Shown here: in pieces, positions 21,088 to 34,395 of the stretch
Layout of the letters: each line of letters starts with the position of its first letter
Numbering within the stretch: position 1 is the first letter of the stretch
Assembly: GCA_050084515.1 (NCBI GenBank)
Contig: CM114271.1
Span: forward strand, 56,420,001-56,484,000
DNA length: 64,000 bases
From: Blasia pusilla
Lineage: Eukaryota; Marchantiophyta; Marchantiopsida; Blasiales
Direction: 5' to 3'
Position numbers and translations under genes: made by a program
The notes under the pieces: generated by a model
Databases searched by the model: none
The model's input: only the letters and a program-made list of their open reading frames with translations
What the model was told of the DNA's origin: nothing

Positions 21088-23682
21088 GTAGTAAGAAAGG
21101 CATTATACTTCCTCTCCCGGGCTATCCTGGAACACCTTCCATCGTGGACACATGCCGCTACCAATACACTCAGGCCCAGGCTATATCGTCTGACTATTCA
21201 TTAGGTAATTAGGTAATATATATATTTTCCCTTCCGCAGGGGATCTCCTTGTCCTTTGCCTCCGGACGCGTATGTGTCTCTGGTGTTCTTTGAATAATTT
21301 TTTTCTTCTTACCCGATGGCTTCTCTTTTAATGAGGTTTTGTATCGTGTCCTGATCAAGAAACAAATAAAATAAATGAATGAATCTAATATGTAGAGTTC
21401 GTTGCAATGGCCAGAAGAATTGAAGGAGTGGTCGACAAGAACAAGCCTCGCACGCACGACCATAAATTTCTGTGAAATGAAGGTGGTGTGCGCGACAAGT
21501 CTGATGCATTTCGAAGCAAATGACAAGGATGGAAAAGCGCGACGCATATATATGTAGAGCCCACCGTTGTAGAGGCGACGGCGTTATTGGAGACTAGGTA
21601 GGACGGCTCCTGGGGTCACTAGATACCTAGATATCCAGATCGCCCGCAGTCAGAAGCTACGCGACAGAGATCGACGGTGCAGCCATCGTCGGCCTTGTGC
21701 TAGCCAGACCGCGGCATCCAAGTCCGACGAGCGCGGTGCGCTCTGCCGTCGGAGCATCTCGTCGCGGTGTCGCGTGGCTAGTGGCTGCGCACTGTGACTG
21801 CGGCGGTAGCAGGCGGGGGCTGGGAGGCAACCGAGTTAAGGCCAGAGCCGCGACTTCCAAAACGACGACACAGTGCACAGTTAAGGCACGGGGCAGATTC
21901 GTAGAACGTTGCCCGGGCCCTGGAGCCGCGACCGACACGGGATCGCTGGTGTCTGGCAGGAAGGGAGCACGGCAGGCGGGCGGGCAGGCGGCCTGGCGGA
22001 CGAGCGGTGCAGGAGCAGCGGCTGCAGCCGAGGGCTCCCAAGGCCAAGGCGTCACAGGACCCCAGATTCCCGATGACCGATTCTATCCCTCGACATTAAG
22101 GAAACATCGGACTGTGGAGTGGAGCGCTGGCGCTTGCTATTGCCGGAGACGAACCGCTCTTGATTGATGCCAGGGAAACGGCCCAGGAGCGCCTGAAACC
22201 GATGGAAGGCAGAAGGCACACGTGCGCCTCCATCAGGATTCAGGAAGAGTATGCGTCTGGCCGTGAGCTCATCGTTTTTTGTGCCATTCGTGGCGAGTTC
22301 TGAAAAGGCCAGAAACACCAACCTGACGGAGTTGTGATCATGAATCCCCCTACTTAATCGTGTGTAGTTGAGCGTTCGTCGACTGATTAGAACAGGGAAT
22401 GTTTGCACACGAAATTCTTTGACTGGTGTTCCTAGTATGACAAACTTCGTCATTGGCGTTATCAATTCTCACTTCTCTTTCCGGTCCACGCTGGAATCTG
22501 CCTTGGGACGTCGCGTATAGCACCGGCTAAGGCCACCCCTAACCACGTCAGGATGTCACGCACATCCGCTAGCACGCAAGCATGTTAACAGCACACCATT
22601 GTCACTGATCATCGTAGAAATTGATTTGTTAATTCGGCATGTCCATTCTATCACCAAATCCAGAACGTCTCCTTCCATGCGTGCGCGGCAGTATCGGCGA
22701 GGAAATTTTATCTCTGCCTTAAACAAATAAAGCTGCAGGTCATCGCGATGGACACCCAAGGGAGAGAGCTGATCCAAGAAAAGCATACGATCCGTCCTGA
22801 AATAGAAGGGGCGAAATGCACAGTGTGGAAGGATTGCAATAGGGGAAAAAAATTTGGCTCCTAGTGAGTGATGAAATAAGAGACTCAGATTTTACTTTTA
22901 AGATTCCATTACTTTCATTTCACAAGTTCTGAGAGAGGGGCCCCACGAGAGCCGATCACAGTGCCATAGCCTTCGCGGCTTTTATACTTTTTTTTGTGCT
23001 GAGTTGCATCAGTCTTGACGAGCGGTCGATCTCATCTGCTGCCGATGGGGAATGCTTGAAGATCTGCACCTTTTGGAGCTGTGGGGAATACGATTCCGGC
23101 ATCTCGCGGTTCAGTCCCCCTTCCAATTTTTATGCCGTGATCTGTGTGTTTGTGTTTGCGTGCCCCGATAAAGTTTGGTCTGCCGGGGCATATAGCACAA
23201 ACATGATTAGGTGTGGTGTTTTGCTGTGAGCTTTGGGTGCTCCAAGATCGCCTAGCATATTGTTGCTGCTTATGAGGAGAGTATTTGTATAGATTTGGCG
23301 CCCAGGTCCGTAACAGTCCCTTTTCTTTCGAAGCTGAGAGGTATTGCCGATCAGGACTACGATTTTTCTGTGGACGAGAGAGTGCTTCATGGTTCTGACT
23401 ATCATATTCCTGCTTTGTCAGACGCTGGGAGAAGACTGGAGCGGCATGAATTAGATTTACGATATGCTGTTATGTGGCGCACAGCCGTGTTTAGTTGAAT
23501 CACGGATGATATGATACTTGGAGTTTTTCTCACATGCCAGTCCTGAAGCCTTTGAGAATCTGAAAGCTGGTCATTGTCGAATTGCTTCTGGTAAAGATAC
23601 ATTCAAATCGCTCTACGAATAAAGAGCTGATCTAGAATTTGTTGCTTTCGGGAAGATTATCGACCTACCGCATGCGAGAGAG
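21088..23682. other. No gene recognised; GC-rich island
   Basis: About 21650-22070 is markedly GC- and CpG-rich compared with the rest. It opens ORFs on both strands that look like compositional artefacts (Ala/Arg/Pro-rich). It may be a promoter or CpG-rich 5' region, but I cannot tie it to a gene. The remainder shows no domain. Confidence 0.4.
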
Positions 23683-23694
23683 AGACTGTACTCA

Positions 23695-23710
23695 TTAAGT
23701 AGTGCCTGTC

Positions 23711-23757
<47 letters not shown>

Positions 23758-24165
23758 CGCATTACGTAGTAACTGTCGTAGCGTTGCGTCTATAGACCTG
23801 ACTTGGATGGTGCTAGAGACTGGGATGGGTGTCGAGAGAGGAAGAATTGAAGAAGGTACAATATGAGAGGAGGGAGCCGCTCTCATATTGTGTGAGTGCT
23901 GACCATACAAAGTGTTGGCGCGGAGCTTCCAAGTGTCAACCAGGAAGCTCTTTACAACACCATCTACTTTACCCGGTTGCGATCCCCAATAGACATTAAT
24001 TACCAGTGCGGCAGCTTTGGACAGTGAATCTAGGCTACTCAATGTGTTGAACAGTTCTGGTGTTACCAGCTTAGCAATATCAGCATTTGTTGGAGAGAGA
24101 CTGTACTCGTTAAGTAGTGCTTGTCGTAGCCTTACGACCATAGACCCCAAGCCCTGGTTGGACAT
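23695..24165 (-). CDS. Hypothetical exon-like ORF built on a repeated module
   Basis: The 156-codon frame has a plausible protein-like first 85 residues (GLGSMVVRLRQALLNEYSL, ADIAKLVTPELFNTLSSLDS, AAALVINVYWG, VDGVVKSFLVDTWKL). It then runs into Ser/Leu repeats that only translate the GA microsatellite. I recognise no family. The segment for RLRQALLNEYSL is the module that recurs at 23684, 32432 and 32483, so this may be a fragment of a multi-copy gene or an unknown mobile element rather than a host exon. It lies just upstream of, and antisense to, the PHT5-type gene. Confidence 0.3.
23713..23754. repeat. (GA)n microsatellite
   Basis: An uninterrupted GA run of about 42 bp follows directly on a copy of the repeat module at 23684-23712. 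Confidence 0.95.
24099..24148 (-). repeat. Dispersed 50-bp module
   Basis: The plus-strand reading is GACTGTACTCGTTAAGTAGT, then GCTTGTCGTAGCCTTACGAC and CATAGACCCC. Related copies lie at 23684-23712, about 23766-23799 (partial), 32432-32464 and 32483-32532, on both sides of the phosphate transporter gene. Confidence 0.8.
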
Positions 24166-24351
24166 TTGCCGGAGAGACAGAGAGACAGACAGACAGACAG
24201 AGGAGAGAGTGGAATGTATACTGGACTTGCAGCGAATTTCCAGAGGGGATTTGGGTTGAAAATACTGAAGCTGTATATGAGATTACTGAAAGTCAGTGCG
24301 ATCCTCACGATGATACAATTTATCTACTTTTGATGGCAATGCAGTTTTGAC

Positions 24352-27300
24352 ATGGTGGGCTTTGGGAAGAAGCTGCGAGAGCGGCAAATACCGGAATGGA
24401 AACAGTAAGTCAACTACACCATTCCCGATCTATACAGCCCAGGCTATAAGAATTGGACGTACATGCTATCTGTCTTCGCTGCAGTAAGGACTGGTCATCT
24501 TTATGACAAAAATGAGTAGACCACAGTCGTCGGCCGTCACTAGCGCGGCAGATTGTTGTTGTCCATCGTACGTCAAGAAAACGGCCAGATACGGGCGTGG
24601 TTCAATCTAGAAGATAAGTCATCCAGGCGTGGTCCTCAAACCTTTATTTTGCGATGCATTCGAAAATGTCATGCTAGTAAGAGAGGAGAGCACCCAGACC
24701 ACTTCCCTTCGCGTTCTTTTGGGAGGTTGAAAATTAATCTTACATTGGGTTATTTGTTTCGTGTGCGTACGGGCATATTGCGAGCTAGAAGTGGCTGGTT
24801 TCTCAGAATTCTCCTGTCATGTTGATTTTGTTATGTTTCAAGTGATCGCTGAAGTCCATCTCTTTCGCTTTTGGGGAGAATTGAAATCGTAATGCTATAA
24901 ACTGATTGGGAGAATTTAGATATGGGGTTCCCTGTGTTACAAATCAGGAAATGTGGAGAGTCAGTCTGATTACCTGCCTTGACTAGGTGAAACAGGTTTC
25001 ATTCTGGATGTTCAGACCCACAGCAGGAATAATGCGACTTTTGCGTCCTCAATCATTCATGGCCACAGGAATCGGCGTCGGCGAGGTGTATCTGTTGAGA
25101 AGGACCATAGATGTATTTATTTTTTGGTCGAATGATTTGTCTACGGACGAGCTAATTTGGCGAGACGGTAGTTGTCATTCTCAAACTGGAGTGTCCACGT
25201 TTGACATGTTTCGTGTACAACAAGCTATGCCGACTTGAGCTCGTCAGGAAGCAGCTCATTGCTTTCATTTTTCATTGTCGTATCATATGGGTAGTGAGAA
25301 AATGAGACGTTCGTGATTTACCCTCTCGAAGAAACTTAAACCGTCTTAACCATACCTCGTCATTCCGTGCAGCTCACGCAGTGAGCGTTCCTATCTATGC
25401 GAACCTCAGAGGCTTGAATACTTTGGGGACCATCTATTTGACTTGAGGGCGACGAGCTCTCTGAATTGTTCGCACCCAACAGAATCTCAAATTTAGACCG
25501 CAGATCTACTTACTGGAACTCGGATTCGCGAACGCTCCAAACGAAGAGTAGAATGTCATGGCGACTACAATTGTCATAGTCATGATGGCTACGGTGTTCC
25601 TTACTGCCAATGTTTCGTTCCTAATGTAGTCACGGGCCACGATAGATTCTTAGTGTATCGAAATTAATTGACAGATTCACGCTCTCGGATAATTAAGTGG
25701 CGAATATATCTATCATGAGAAGTTGATAATATTGAAACGTATGTGTGCAGTCATTACATTTCGTACAAGATGATGAAGAAAAAACTGAAGGACTATGCTG
25801 CACTTGCGCATAGTGAGAACAGAGAAGAGCGCCAGCGCGTTCTGAAAGAGTTCTCCTTAATGCTTGACCGCCAGGTACAGTGGTTATTATTATGCAACAT
25901 TGTGATCGCTCGTGTAGTCGGAATCTTGTAAGTAGAGAAAGGCAAAGGCTTTTACATGATGGATTGATTGTCTCCAAATAGACCCTATGGGTTTAAAATG
26001 TACACCATGACCTAACTTTCGATCTCAATCGCATTACATAATTAGCCAGTCTTTGGTAGCATTCTTTTTTTTGGGGATAACTATTTTGCATGTCGATTTT
26101 CCTTCCTTATGACGGGCAGGTTGAGAAGACCGTCTTATTCCTGCTTTCGAAGCAAGGGCAGCTCGCTCAACGGCTCGCCATATTGGCAGACGAGAGGATT
26201 GCTGTCGAAGAACAGGTGGAAGATGGAGTTCAAAGAGACAGGCTGATCGATTGTTATCAAGAAGTGGGGAAGGATCTGTTGAACTTGCTGCACTTTGTGG
26301 AAATAAATGCTACGGGGTTGAGGAAAATTCTGAAAAAGTTTGACAAGCGGGTTGGATACAGACTCACAGATGATTATGTCGCTTCACGTTCTAATCACCC
26401 CTACTCACAACTTCAGCAGGTCTTCAAGCATGTGGTAAGTGTATTTGGTTACTTACCAAATATTCAGTGCCTTCGTGAATGAGGTAGCCACTGATCCAGA
26501 AAACGTGAGACCTGGCTGCTAGTGGAGTTTGCAGAAGAATGTCTTACTTCATAGTGGCCGATCTGGTCCATTGTGCACTTCATGTGTTTTTAATTTGAAG
26601 GTGGTGTAATGAAAACAGTCTTCTCCTAATGAAGTGAGTGAACATGTTGAGACGATATATCCTGATCACTAGATTACGTGGTAGTGTCCAACAAGCACAC
26701 AGGTAGTCACACTATCGAAGTTTTAGAGCTTCACAGGGAATGTTTTGTTTGCTCCAAGGCAATCCTTGTTTGATTCACGCAATATGCCTTACATTTCTCG
26801 TGAGTACATGTTGATGTCTTCTACAATCTTGCGGAGTACTATCCAAACCTTAATAACCTGGTCACGTGGTGGTAAATTTGCGTCCCACCCTTCGTGTACT
26901 AAGGACCAATATTATGATGGCAGGGGATAGGAGCAATGGTGGCCACATTGAGTCGTAACCTTGCAGAGCTGCAAAGCGCCAAAAGCCAACTTTGTATTTA
27001 TGAGTTGCCATCAACTCCCTCATTCTACTCTCAGGCGAGCCATTGTTTCACTGCTGCTGCCACCGAGAAACTCAAAGTAGTGGTTTTGAAAAGTTGATGT
27101 TGTCTGTAATACAGATGAGAAGGTTACACTTTGTGGCTTTCCTAGTCGAAACCATTGAGTTTGTCGATCAAATAATTATTGAAATCATGTCTCATTTAAA
27201 GGGTAGCGGTGTAGACATTCAATCATGTGTGAGCTTTTCTCTTGGGCATCTTTCACTGCTAGTAGCTATGAATTCAGGGTTTAGAGGTCTTCACCTATAT

Positions 27301-30300
27301 TTTTTATAATCGCAATTGGCCTCTACGTAGTTTGGTAGTTTGCCTTGAAAGTTTACTGTTATTTCATGTACACTACTTCATGTGTACCACCTAACTAAGA
27401 TAAATTACAACGAATGTTGCCGTATCATGGGTTGTGCGGAGTGTGTTTTCAGGAGATAGGTACTGTGGACTGACTCAACGTCTTTGGCAGGAACCAATCA
27501 TTAAACACATCAGGGCAGCTGAGGATAGACTCACGAATTCCACCAACTTCTTGCGTTTCCTAGGTCAGCATGCTCTCCTGCCGCAAGAAGACCTTCCTAG
27601 TGTCTCATTTGCAGATGATGTAGAGGAAGGAGAAGAACCGTATCATCTTCCTTCACTGGTGCTTAATCTGGGGAATACTTTCTTATACATGGTAGGGACA
27701 ACTCTCTGGTTTTTTACGTTCTTACAGAATTTTTGCTTGCTCAGTGACAGACAAGAAGAACATTTGAAGCACTGAATCATATGACTATGTGCTCGTCTGC
27801 TTTCGTGTCTGTTCTTCGTTTGGCGCAATGGTGGACTGACTCAGAAATGGGAATTAAGAATCTAAGTGCGGGTAGAAAACGAAGGCTGTATGAAATGATT
27901 TTCTTTCTAAGTCCTTATATGCTGACAAAGCTCTATATGTCTTTCCCTGATTGTTTACACAGGTCAATACCTACATTATAGTACCAACAGCTGATAAATA
28001 TGCGGAAAGTCTTCATGTGGCGCCCACAGTATGTGGAGTTATCATTGGTTCAATGGCCGTTGCTCAGCTAGTTTCATCTGTATATTTTAGTGCTTGGTCA
28101 AACAAGTCATATTTCCAGCCTCTTATATTCAGCAGTATAATGCTGCTACTGGGCAATATTTGCTATGCTGTCGCCTACGATTGGCGATCTATCGGTTTGC
28201 TTCTAATTGGTCGACTTCTTTGCGGGTATGTTCTTAAACTCTCGAATGCTTTCGCTGAAGCTTTAGCTGGCTGTGAATTGACGGAGATAATGCCAACGTG
28301 GTCATTGCATTTCCGAGTTTCATAACTGAAGGTGGCCGAGAATTCATCCTGGGATAGATTGAACCTATTCATCAAATCATGTTTGACAGGGGATCACATC
28401 TTCTGAGTGTAGCTGGGGAAGTTAACGTGCGTATATGCGACTTTGACTTCGTTGCTGAACCCTCAACCCTGCGTGTCCAAAAACTCATCGTCTGTGAGCG
28501 AGCCTTGAATGGATTTTGTTTAGGCGATGGGCTTATTAGAGATAATGACGCGGGTCTATTCGTGACCCTTTCTATCCAGGCCACAACAATTTTTGCAATT
28601 TTTATTTACGATTAATTTTTCTTATTAGGCCATACTCGGAGCCGTTCTGATCTATTCGAAGAGTTTAAAAAGTAGTCATAAGCCTCGCTTTGTCCACCGA
28701 GTGATATACGCATGTTTTCGGGTGAGGCAAGTTTCGATTTGCATAGGTGCGTGGATGGATTTCACATTTCTGGAAAGGTCTCAACCTGTTAAGGCAGTAG
28801 TTCTTCATTGTCGACCTGTCCACGTGATTGGGGAGACTGCCGTCTGTTACATCTGGTCTATCGGGCATGATTGGATTTTCTTACATGAGTTGTTCATGTC
28901 TTCTAGTTAGAAGCTATTGTGGCACTCATGCCATCTCTAAAAAATCTTTACTAGCCAGTCATCGTCTCGGATCTGCGTTGTTTTTAAATTCGTGTCTTGT
29001 CAGCTAAAATGATTTTAGCTGTAGTGTGGTTTACTAGTGCAACTTATTTAAAAAAAGAAAAAGAAAAACCATTTCGCAGTGAAGGATTCTGACTTTAAAT
29101 ATTCCTTGCTTTAATTATTGCAGGTTTGGGTCTGCCAGAGCAGTCAATCGCCGTTACATAAGTGATTGCGTACCCATCAAGATGAGACTAAAGGCATCTG
29201 CTGCCTTCGTAAGTGCCAGTGCCTTAGGAATGGCAGCCGGACCTGGTATGGCAGGTCTTCTTACATACGACACGAATATTTTTGGATTTACTATCAATGA
29301 CAACACTCTTCCAGGGTGGACTATGGCAGCCGGGTGGCTCGTCTATCTTGTTATCTTATTCTTCGCGTTTAAGGAGCCCTCTCGTAATTACGCCCCCTCC
29401 CCGAGTAGAAAAGTGAAAGACAAATCCGCTTCAGGTAATGCACATGTAAACTTGAGCTCAATATTTTTTGCGGTCTCCTGAGGCTTGGGTGCTTACGTAA
29501 GAGCGATCATTTTGTGCAGGGTCCAATAATAGATCAGAAGCTGCAGTTGAAGACGGCATTTTGGATCCCCTTCTAGAATCAGCAATAAGCGCCAAAGATA
29601 CAGATAGTGATGATGAGAAAGAGTCCAACAAGCCAGCTGCTTCAATCGGCGAAGCATATAGATTATTAACAGCTCCCGTGAAGGTACGCAAGAATAATGA
29701 TCCGATCATCCTACTAAGCTCTGATATCCGAAGAACTCACCAAGCAAGCACGTTAAATCTTGTGAATGCAGCTTTACCTGTGTCCGGGTGCATCAAATTG
29801 GCTTTTTGTAGGAATGTAAAAAATGAATTTCTGTACTCTCTGGCCAATATCTGGTCGAAAAAAGATCTTGAACTCAGTAGCCTTGCTCAAAGCTGCTCAC
29901 GGGATGGATCATACGTTGAACTGCAAATCTGCCCCATCCGAGGCCAAAATGATTTCCATTTCAAGATATGCTGGCACTGAATTAGAGCCATTAAATAATG
30001 TATTAATAAGTGAGTATACTATTTGTGCAGGTGCAATTGTTGATATACTTCATGCTAAAGTTTGCTATGGAGATACTTCTTTCGGAATCCAGTGTAGTTA
30101 CAGCGTACTATTTTGACTGGGGCATACATTCAGTATCACTTTTTCTCGCTCTCCTTGGACTCACTGTGCTACCAATCAATTTTGTCGTCGGAAGCTACGT
30201 CAGCAACATCTTTGAAGATAGGTATGTTTCAGTCAGCAGCAGATAAAATGATTGTTGTCTTTTGCGGTTGAGTGGAATCGTAGTTCGTAAGTTGTGAATG

Positions 30301-31639
30301 AATGCGTGGGTAGAATTCTGGCTAGTGAGATTTTTCCCATGTAAAGTAGGAATCACAATTATCTGTAAGGCCAGAAGGAGTCGTTTCAGATGAATTTCAA
30401 TCCAAGTTAAAAGACCTCTCCGTGCCCATATATTTAGCTTTCACAGGAATGATTATAGCTGTGATGTTGAAGGTTATCCACTGGTATGGAAGAATGTGTT
30501 AGTTCCCCGTTGTTCTTGAGCAGACTTCTTCCACAGTCCTGAACTGCAAGATCTTCTTGCAATAATTTGGGCACACTCCCAACAGGTTTCTGTGATTGCT
30601 CGCACTTAAATTAGTCTTGGAGGAAGATCTATAGGGAGGTTTTGCCTCAAAGAGTGTCAGTATCCATGTTGCCTACCTGTGCAGTACATATTTAATTCTG
30701 GAAAAACAGAGAGATATCGGATATCCTTACAGCAAGGGTGAGTTGAAGAGAGGAATTTGGAGATAACTTCCCGCTACAAGTTATGACGAACCTTTCCTCC
30801 TATGATCTAGGCTTGGTGCAGTCTCTTTAGTCTTACAAGATGTGGGCATCCATGTGGGCCTCCAGACTCCCAACAAACTTTCCCTCCAATCACTGGCCGC
30901 TGTGCATTTCATCTTGCTCGAAAAGTCTAATGTGACGAGCTGTTTTAGTGTGATTTCGTAGACTACAGTCGTGCTTAAGCTTTCATTGGGCTGTATATTC
31001 AGGCAAATATTATTATTCTCGGAGATATTCACCTGCGTTGGCATAGTAGTGAGTTTCTGCTACATGGGACTTACTTATTCGGTAACACAGTACGTCAGCG
31101 GAGCTCTTCTCATTTTTGTCTCTGCCGAGGTTCTCGAAGGTACGTAAATGTTACAAATTTTTATTTAAAAAATTCTTTGGCTGCCTCGTTGGGTTGAAGA
31201 GTTCATTTCTTTATTTTGTTTTGAAGTCAAAAGTTTGAAGTATTGTATTGTGTTCTCTTCATCGGAAATATTTGAAAACTGTCCACAAGGGTGATATTAG
31301 TCTTATGGTTTCCTCGGTTTCAACTAATGTGTGATATTTTGTGAGTGGATTCATTGCGGAAAGTTCTTAATTGAATCTGGACCCCCTGAAATGCTTGCAG
31401 GTGTTAACCTTTCTCTGCTATCGAAGGTCATGTCCTCGAGACTTGCTAGAGGCACTTTCAATGGTGGTTTGCTGTCTACGGAAGCAGGGACCCTTGCACG
31501 GGTTATGGCGGACGTTGCCATCACACTCGCTGGTTATCTTGGGGGTGATATACTTCTCAATGCTACAATGCTTCCTACCCTCGTAGTTGGAATCGGGTCG
31601 ATAGCTGCCACCATGTACACGTATGATTCTATGTTTTAA
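24352..31639 (+). CDS. PHT5: SPX-MFS vacuolar phosphate transporter (PHT5/VPT1 type)
   Basis: Eleven exons: 24352-24404, 25751-25874, 26120-26434, 26924-27034, 27491-27691, 27963-28225, 29124-29434, 29520-29683, 30031-30221, 31003-31139, 31401-31639. Phases match throughout and give about 702 residues, the usual length of plant SPX-MFS proteins. The N-terminal SPX domain (residues 1-150) starts [16 protein letters not shown], has the Tyr/Lys-rich [15 protein letters not shown], and ends [27 protein letters not shown] domains bind inositol pyrophosphates and report cell phosphate. The MFS part has [65 protein letters not shown] and the end [20 protein letters not shown]. Relatives load phosphate into the vacuole. 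The ATG is the first in frame. One donor (27035) is GC, not GT. Confidence 0.92.
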
Positions 31640-32431
31640 TCTTCGACTCCCTGGTGTTAAAATCGTCACCCAGGAGTGTGATCAGATTTTGAGCTGGTAG
31701 CGAGACGTACCAAGCAACGTTGTGAATTAGACTCCGAACTGAATCTGGCCAGCTGAGGATCGATTCGTTCAATAAGTCAAAAGCAATTCGTGGAGAAATA
31801 AGTAGCTAGAGAGGCAAACTTGAGTTACGTCCATATTGATGTAGATTTGAGAGTTCGCACATCAAACTAGCATGAGTTATGAGAGTTATTCCTGGCTCTC
31901 GGTCTGGTTGAAAATTTTTGTGCATAATCTTGACTTTGATTTCCACAGCTTCAGAGACGAGGGCCTACAGCTGGGTGCCTTTTTTCCGTTTTCTCTGTTG
32001 TATGGTATCCATTTCTTTCCGACTGGTTCTCTGGAAGGGTCGTTCAAAAACAGCTTGCCTGTATGGAACTAGTGATGATCCAATGATTTGTGTCGGTGCT
32101 TCGCACTTTCCTGTATCTCAGTTTATTTCTTGCCCGTGGCGATGAGACAAGTATGGATAAGCGAAAGATGTGACTAATCCCTAAACCATCCTACTATTAT
32201 AATATAGATTTAGATTGGAAGAAAGGAGAGCAACTAATTGTGCGTCCAAACAGCGATGGTGGATAAGGGGTAAGGGTTTGCACTCGGGTGAACAGTTTGA
32301 GAGCCGAATTTAGAATGAACGTAGGTATATGTGTCAGGGATCCCCGGGAGCTACGTAGATTCCTTAACGATGCGGTGTCCTTGTGGGCTTATCCTATCCT
32401 CGACTAAATGGCTTGTTTGTGGTTTACACGA

Positions 32432-32532
32432 GACTGTGCTCATTGAGGAGTGCCTATCGTAGCCTGTGCTTTTAGAGAGGGAGACTGTACTCATAAAGTA
32501 GTGCCTGTCGTAGCCTTGCGACCATAGACCCC
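32432..32532 (-). repeat. Two tandem copies of the dispersed module
   Basis: Copies at 32432-32464 and 32483-32532 read GACTGTGCTCATTGAGGAGT and GACTGTACTCATAAAGTAGT, each followed by the TGCC(T/A)(A/G)TCGTAGCC block. A GAGAGAGAG tract follows. The second copy matches 24099-24148 closely. Confidence 0.8.
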
Positions 32533-33296
32533 TTTTTGAGAGAGAGAATCCATCATGCGGATGATCATCACAGCCGTGAAAATTTGAAGAGTTTGGAACA
32601 ATTTTGTAAAAGTTTCAACAAACCGTGTCCCTACAGACTTGCAACTGGAAGAAATATAGCGCCTGCTCAAAAGTTTGTCCCATGTTTGCGAAGGATATTA
32701 CCGGGTGACCGCGACTTCGGAAGACAGCGTTCTACTCAGTCTTCTTTCCGCCGAAGCTCATACGTAATCCAGGTCATACGACAAAACAAGCTAGGAAATC
32801 ATACAAAGACCCTCAAAACAGAAAAAAAATGATCATGTGCGCGACGAATTAATTACACAACCGCATCACCACAAAGCTGTTCATGGTGACGCCCACGCCC
32901 ATGCGTTTAACGAATATGGTGGCCAATTTTCATACTGCTCAGCGAAGCAAATTACATTCTGATGCGTGTGGCCTGCATGAGATTCCACGGATTACAGGCA
33001 TACTCTCAAGAAATTACTTGACACTACTGATCCGAGTGGTGTTTCCTCGAGCATTCTTGTGCATATGCATATGCACCATGAAGTGGCCCCCACCCGCTCC
33101 TCCCTATTGCCCCACAATTCGAAAGTCTTTTCCGTTACGTTCAACTTCTCACATCGCTAAACTCGTGGTTTCGTGGATGAGGGTCTGCATTTCTTCCATG
33201 AAAATCGTAACACGTCTCGTGCGGGGAGAGCCTACGGACTTGCTTTGAGACGCCCTACTGAATACTCCAGAATCCCGGCAACAGTTTGTTAGCTAT

Positions 33297-33332
33297 ATTA
33301 ATTAATAGTTAAATTATTAACTATTAATTAAT
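33297..33332. repeat. AT-rich perfect hairpin
   Basis: The 16-bp arms (ATTAATTAATAGTTAA and its complement) flank a 4-base loop. A short run of CGAA repeats follows (about 33345-33357). Confidence 0.85.
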
Positions 33333-33516
33333 TCGTCCGACCACGAACGAACGAACGAGTTGGAATGAGACGGGACTCACAAAGCGACCGTGTCAATCTT
33401 ATGCCCTATTCAAGCTTCTTGTCCATGGAGTAGCAAATCTTACGAAACAGGGGGGAGCGTACTGTCCCGTACCGTCATTCATCTATTCTTCTGCATCTCT
33501 CTCTCAGGCCCCGGGC

Positions 33517-33525
33517 TTAGGGTTT
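33517..33525. promoter_or_regulatory. Telo-box-like motif upstream of THOC7
   Basis: TTAGGGTTT is the reverse of the plant telo-box (AAACCCTAA), common near transcription starts of housekeeping genes. It lies about 870 bp before the THOC7 ATG, next to pyrimidine-rich CTCTCTCTC. This would fit a long 5' UTR or a 5' UTR intron, which I infer rather than see. Confidence 0.35.
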
Positions 33526-34395
33526 TGAGGTCACTGTGCGCCTGAAGGTCTGATCGACCTCGCTGGGTTTGCATTGGGAGCGAGCAATCTAAGCTCCAAT
33601 TTTTTTGGTTCGAGATTCCCTCTGTGGTTCGTGGGATTGCCTGAGACTCATCAAGACTGTGCTTCGAACGAGAGCAAGGAGTTTGCAAGTTCGTGCAGGT
33701 GTGAGTGGTGCGTGCAGCTTCTTCCTTCCCATTGTGATGTGTTTTCGTCAAGTTTTATTGCGTGCAATTATTCTTAGCAAATCGAAGATCGAGAGCTTGA
33801 TGTCGAGGGAATCGAACCAGTCTCCATTTGGTCATCTACACCAGAGTCGAATTTCACTTCGTCCGAGTGCGGTTGGTTCTGAATTGTGGTGTTTCGTTTT
33901 GTCTTTAGAACGTTCAACGAGCACTGTCTACCCGTCCTCATCTTTTGATGCACATTCGGTGTCCTGTCCGAGACACTCTCCAGGATGGTGGAGCAAACTT
34001 GTAAGAGATTCGCAACTGTCGAAACTTAGAGTTCCCTCGCTCCGTAGTCCTCGCTCCAAACTTATGTCAGTAGAGTTTGTTTCGGACACCGTGGATTTCA
34101 GAAAACGTTCACGCTAACCATCGATGTTGAGGATGGATTTGTAGGTGAACTCATGTCACCTTATCTGGACTGAAAGAAGGTGACTTGACCAGTCTATCTG
34201 TCTCCTACACATTTCGAAGCAATCTGGGTTCCTACGTGTCTGGAGGTGACACTGCCGTCAGCCAGGGAACTAACATTCTGGGTGCGGGGTTATTTGGCGT
34301 TTTTCTGAATGCTCCTGTGCCCTATTGCGTTTCCTTCCTTGGGAGTCTCGAAAGATTAAAAAAGAATCTGAGGAGGGAAGCGAGAGAAGGAAGAT

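Larger units (their letters stand above)
31640..33480. other. 3' flank of PHT5 gene and intergenic, no gene
   Basis: Apart from the module copies (32432-32532) and an AT-rich hairpin (33297-33332), I see no coding signal. The ORFs at 32536-33248 show no domain. Confidence 0.5.

Noticed and set aside
21657-22167. Long GC-rich ORFs on both strands
   Set aside because: Ala/Arg/Pro-rich readings in several frames at once follow from composition; no domain and no splice context.
23713-23754. Possible CRISPR-like or array structure
   Set aside because: It is a plain GA microsatellite; there are no spacers, and the genome is eukaryotic.
32536-33248. ORFs of about 100-120 codons between PHT5 and THOC7
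   Set aside because: No domain, no splice-phase support and no similarity to known families that I can see.
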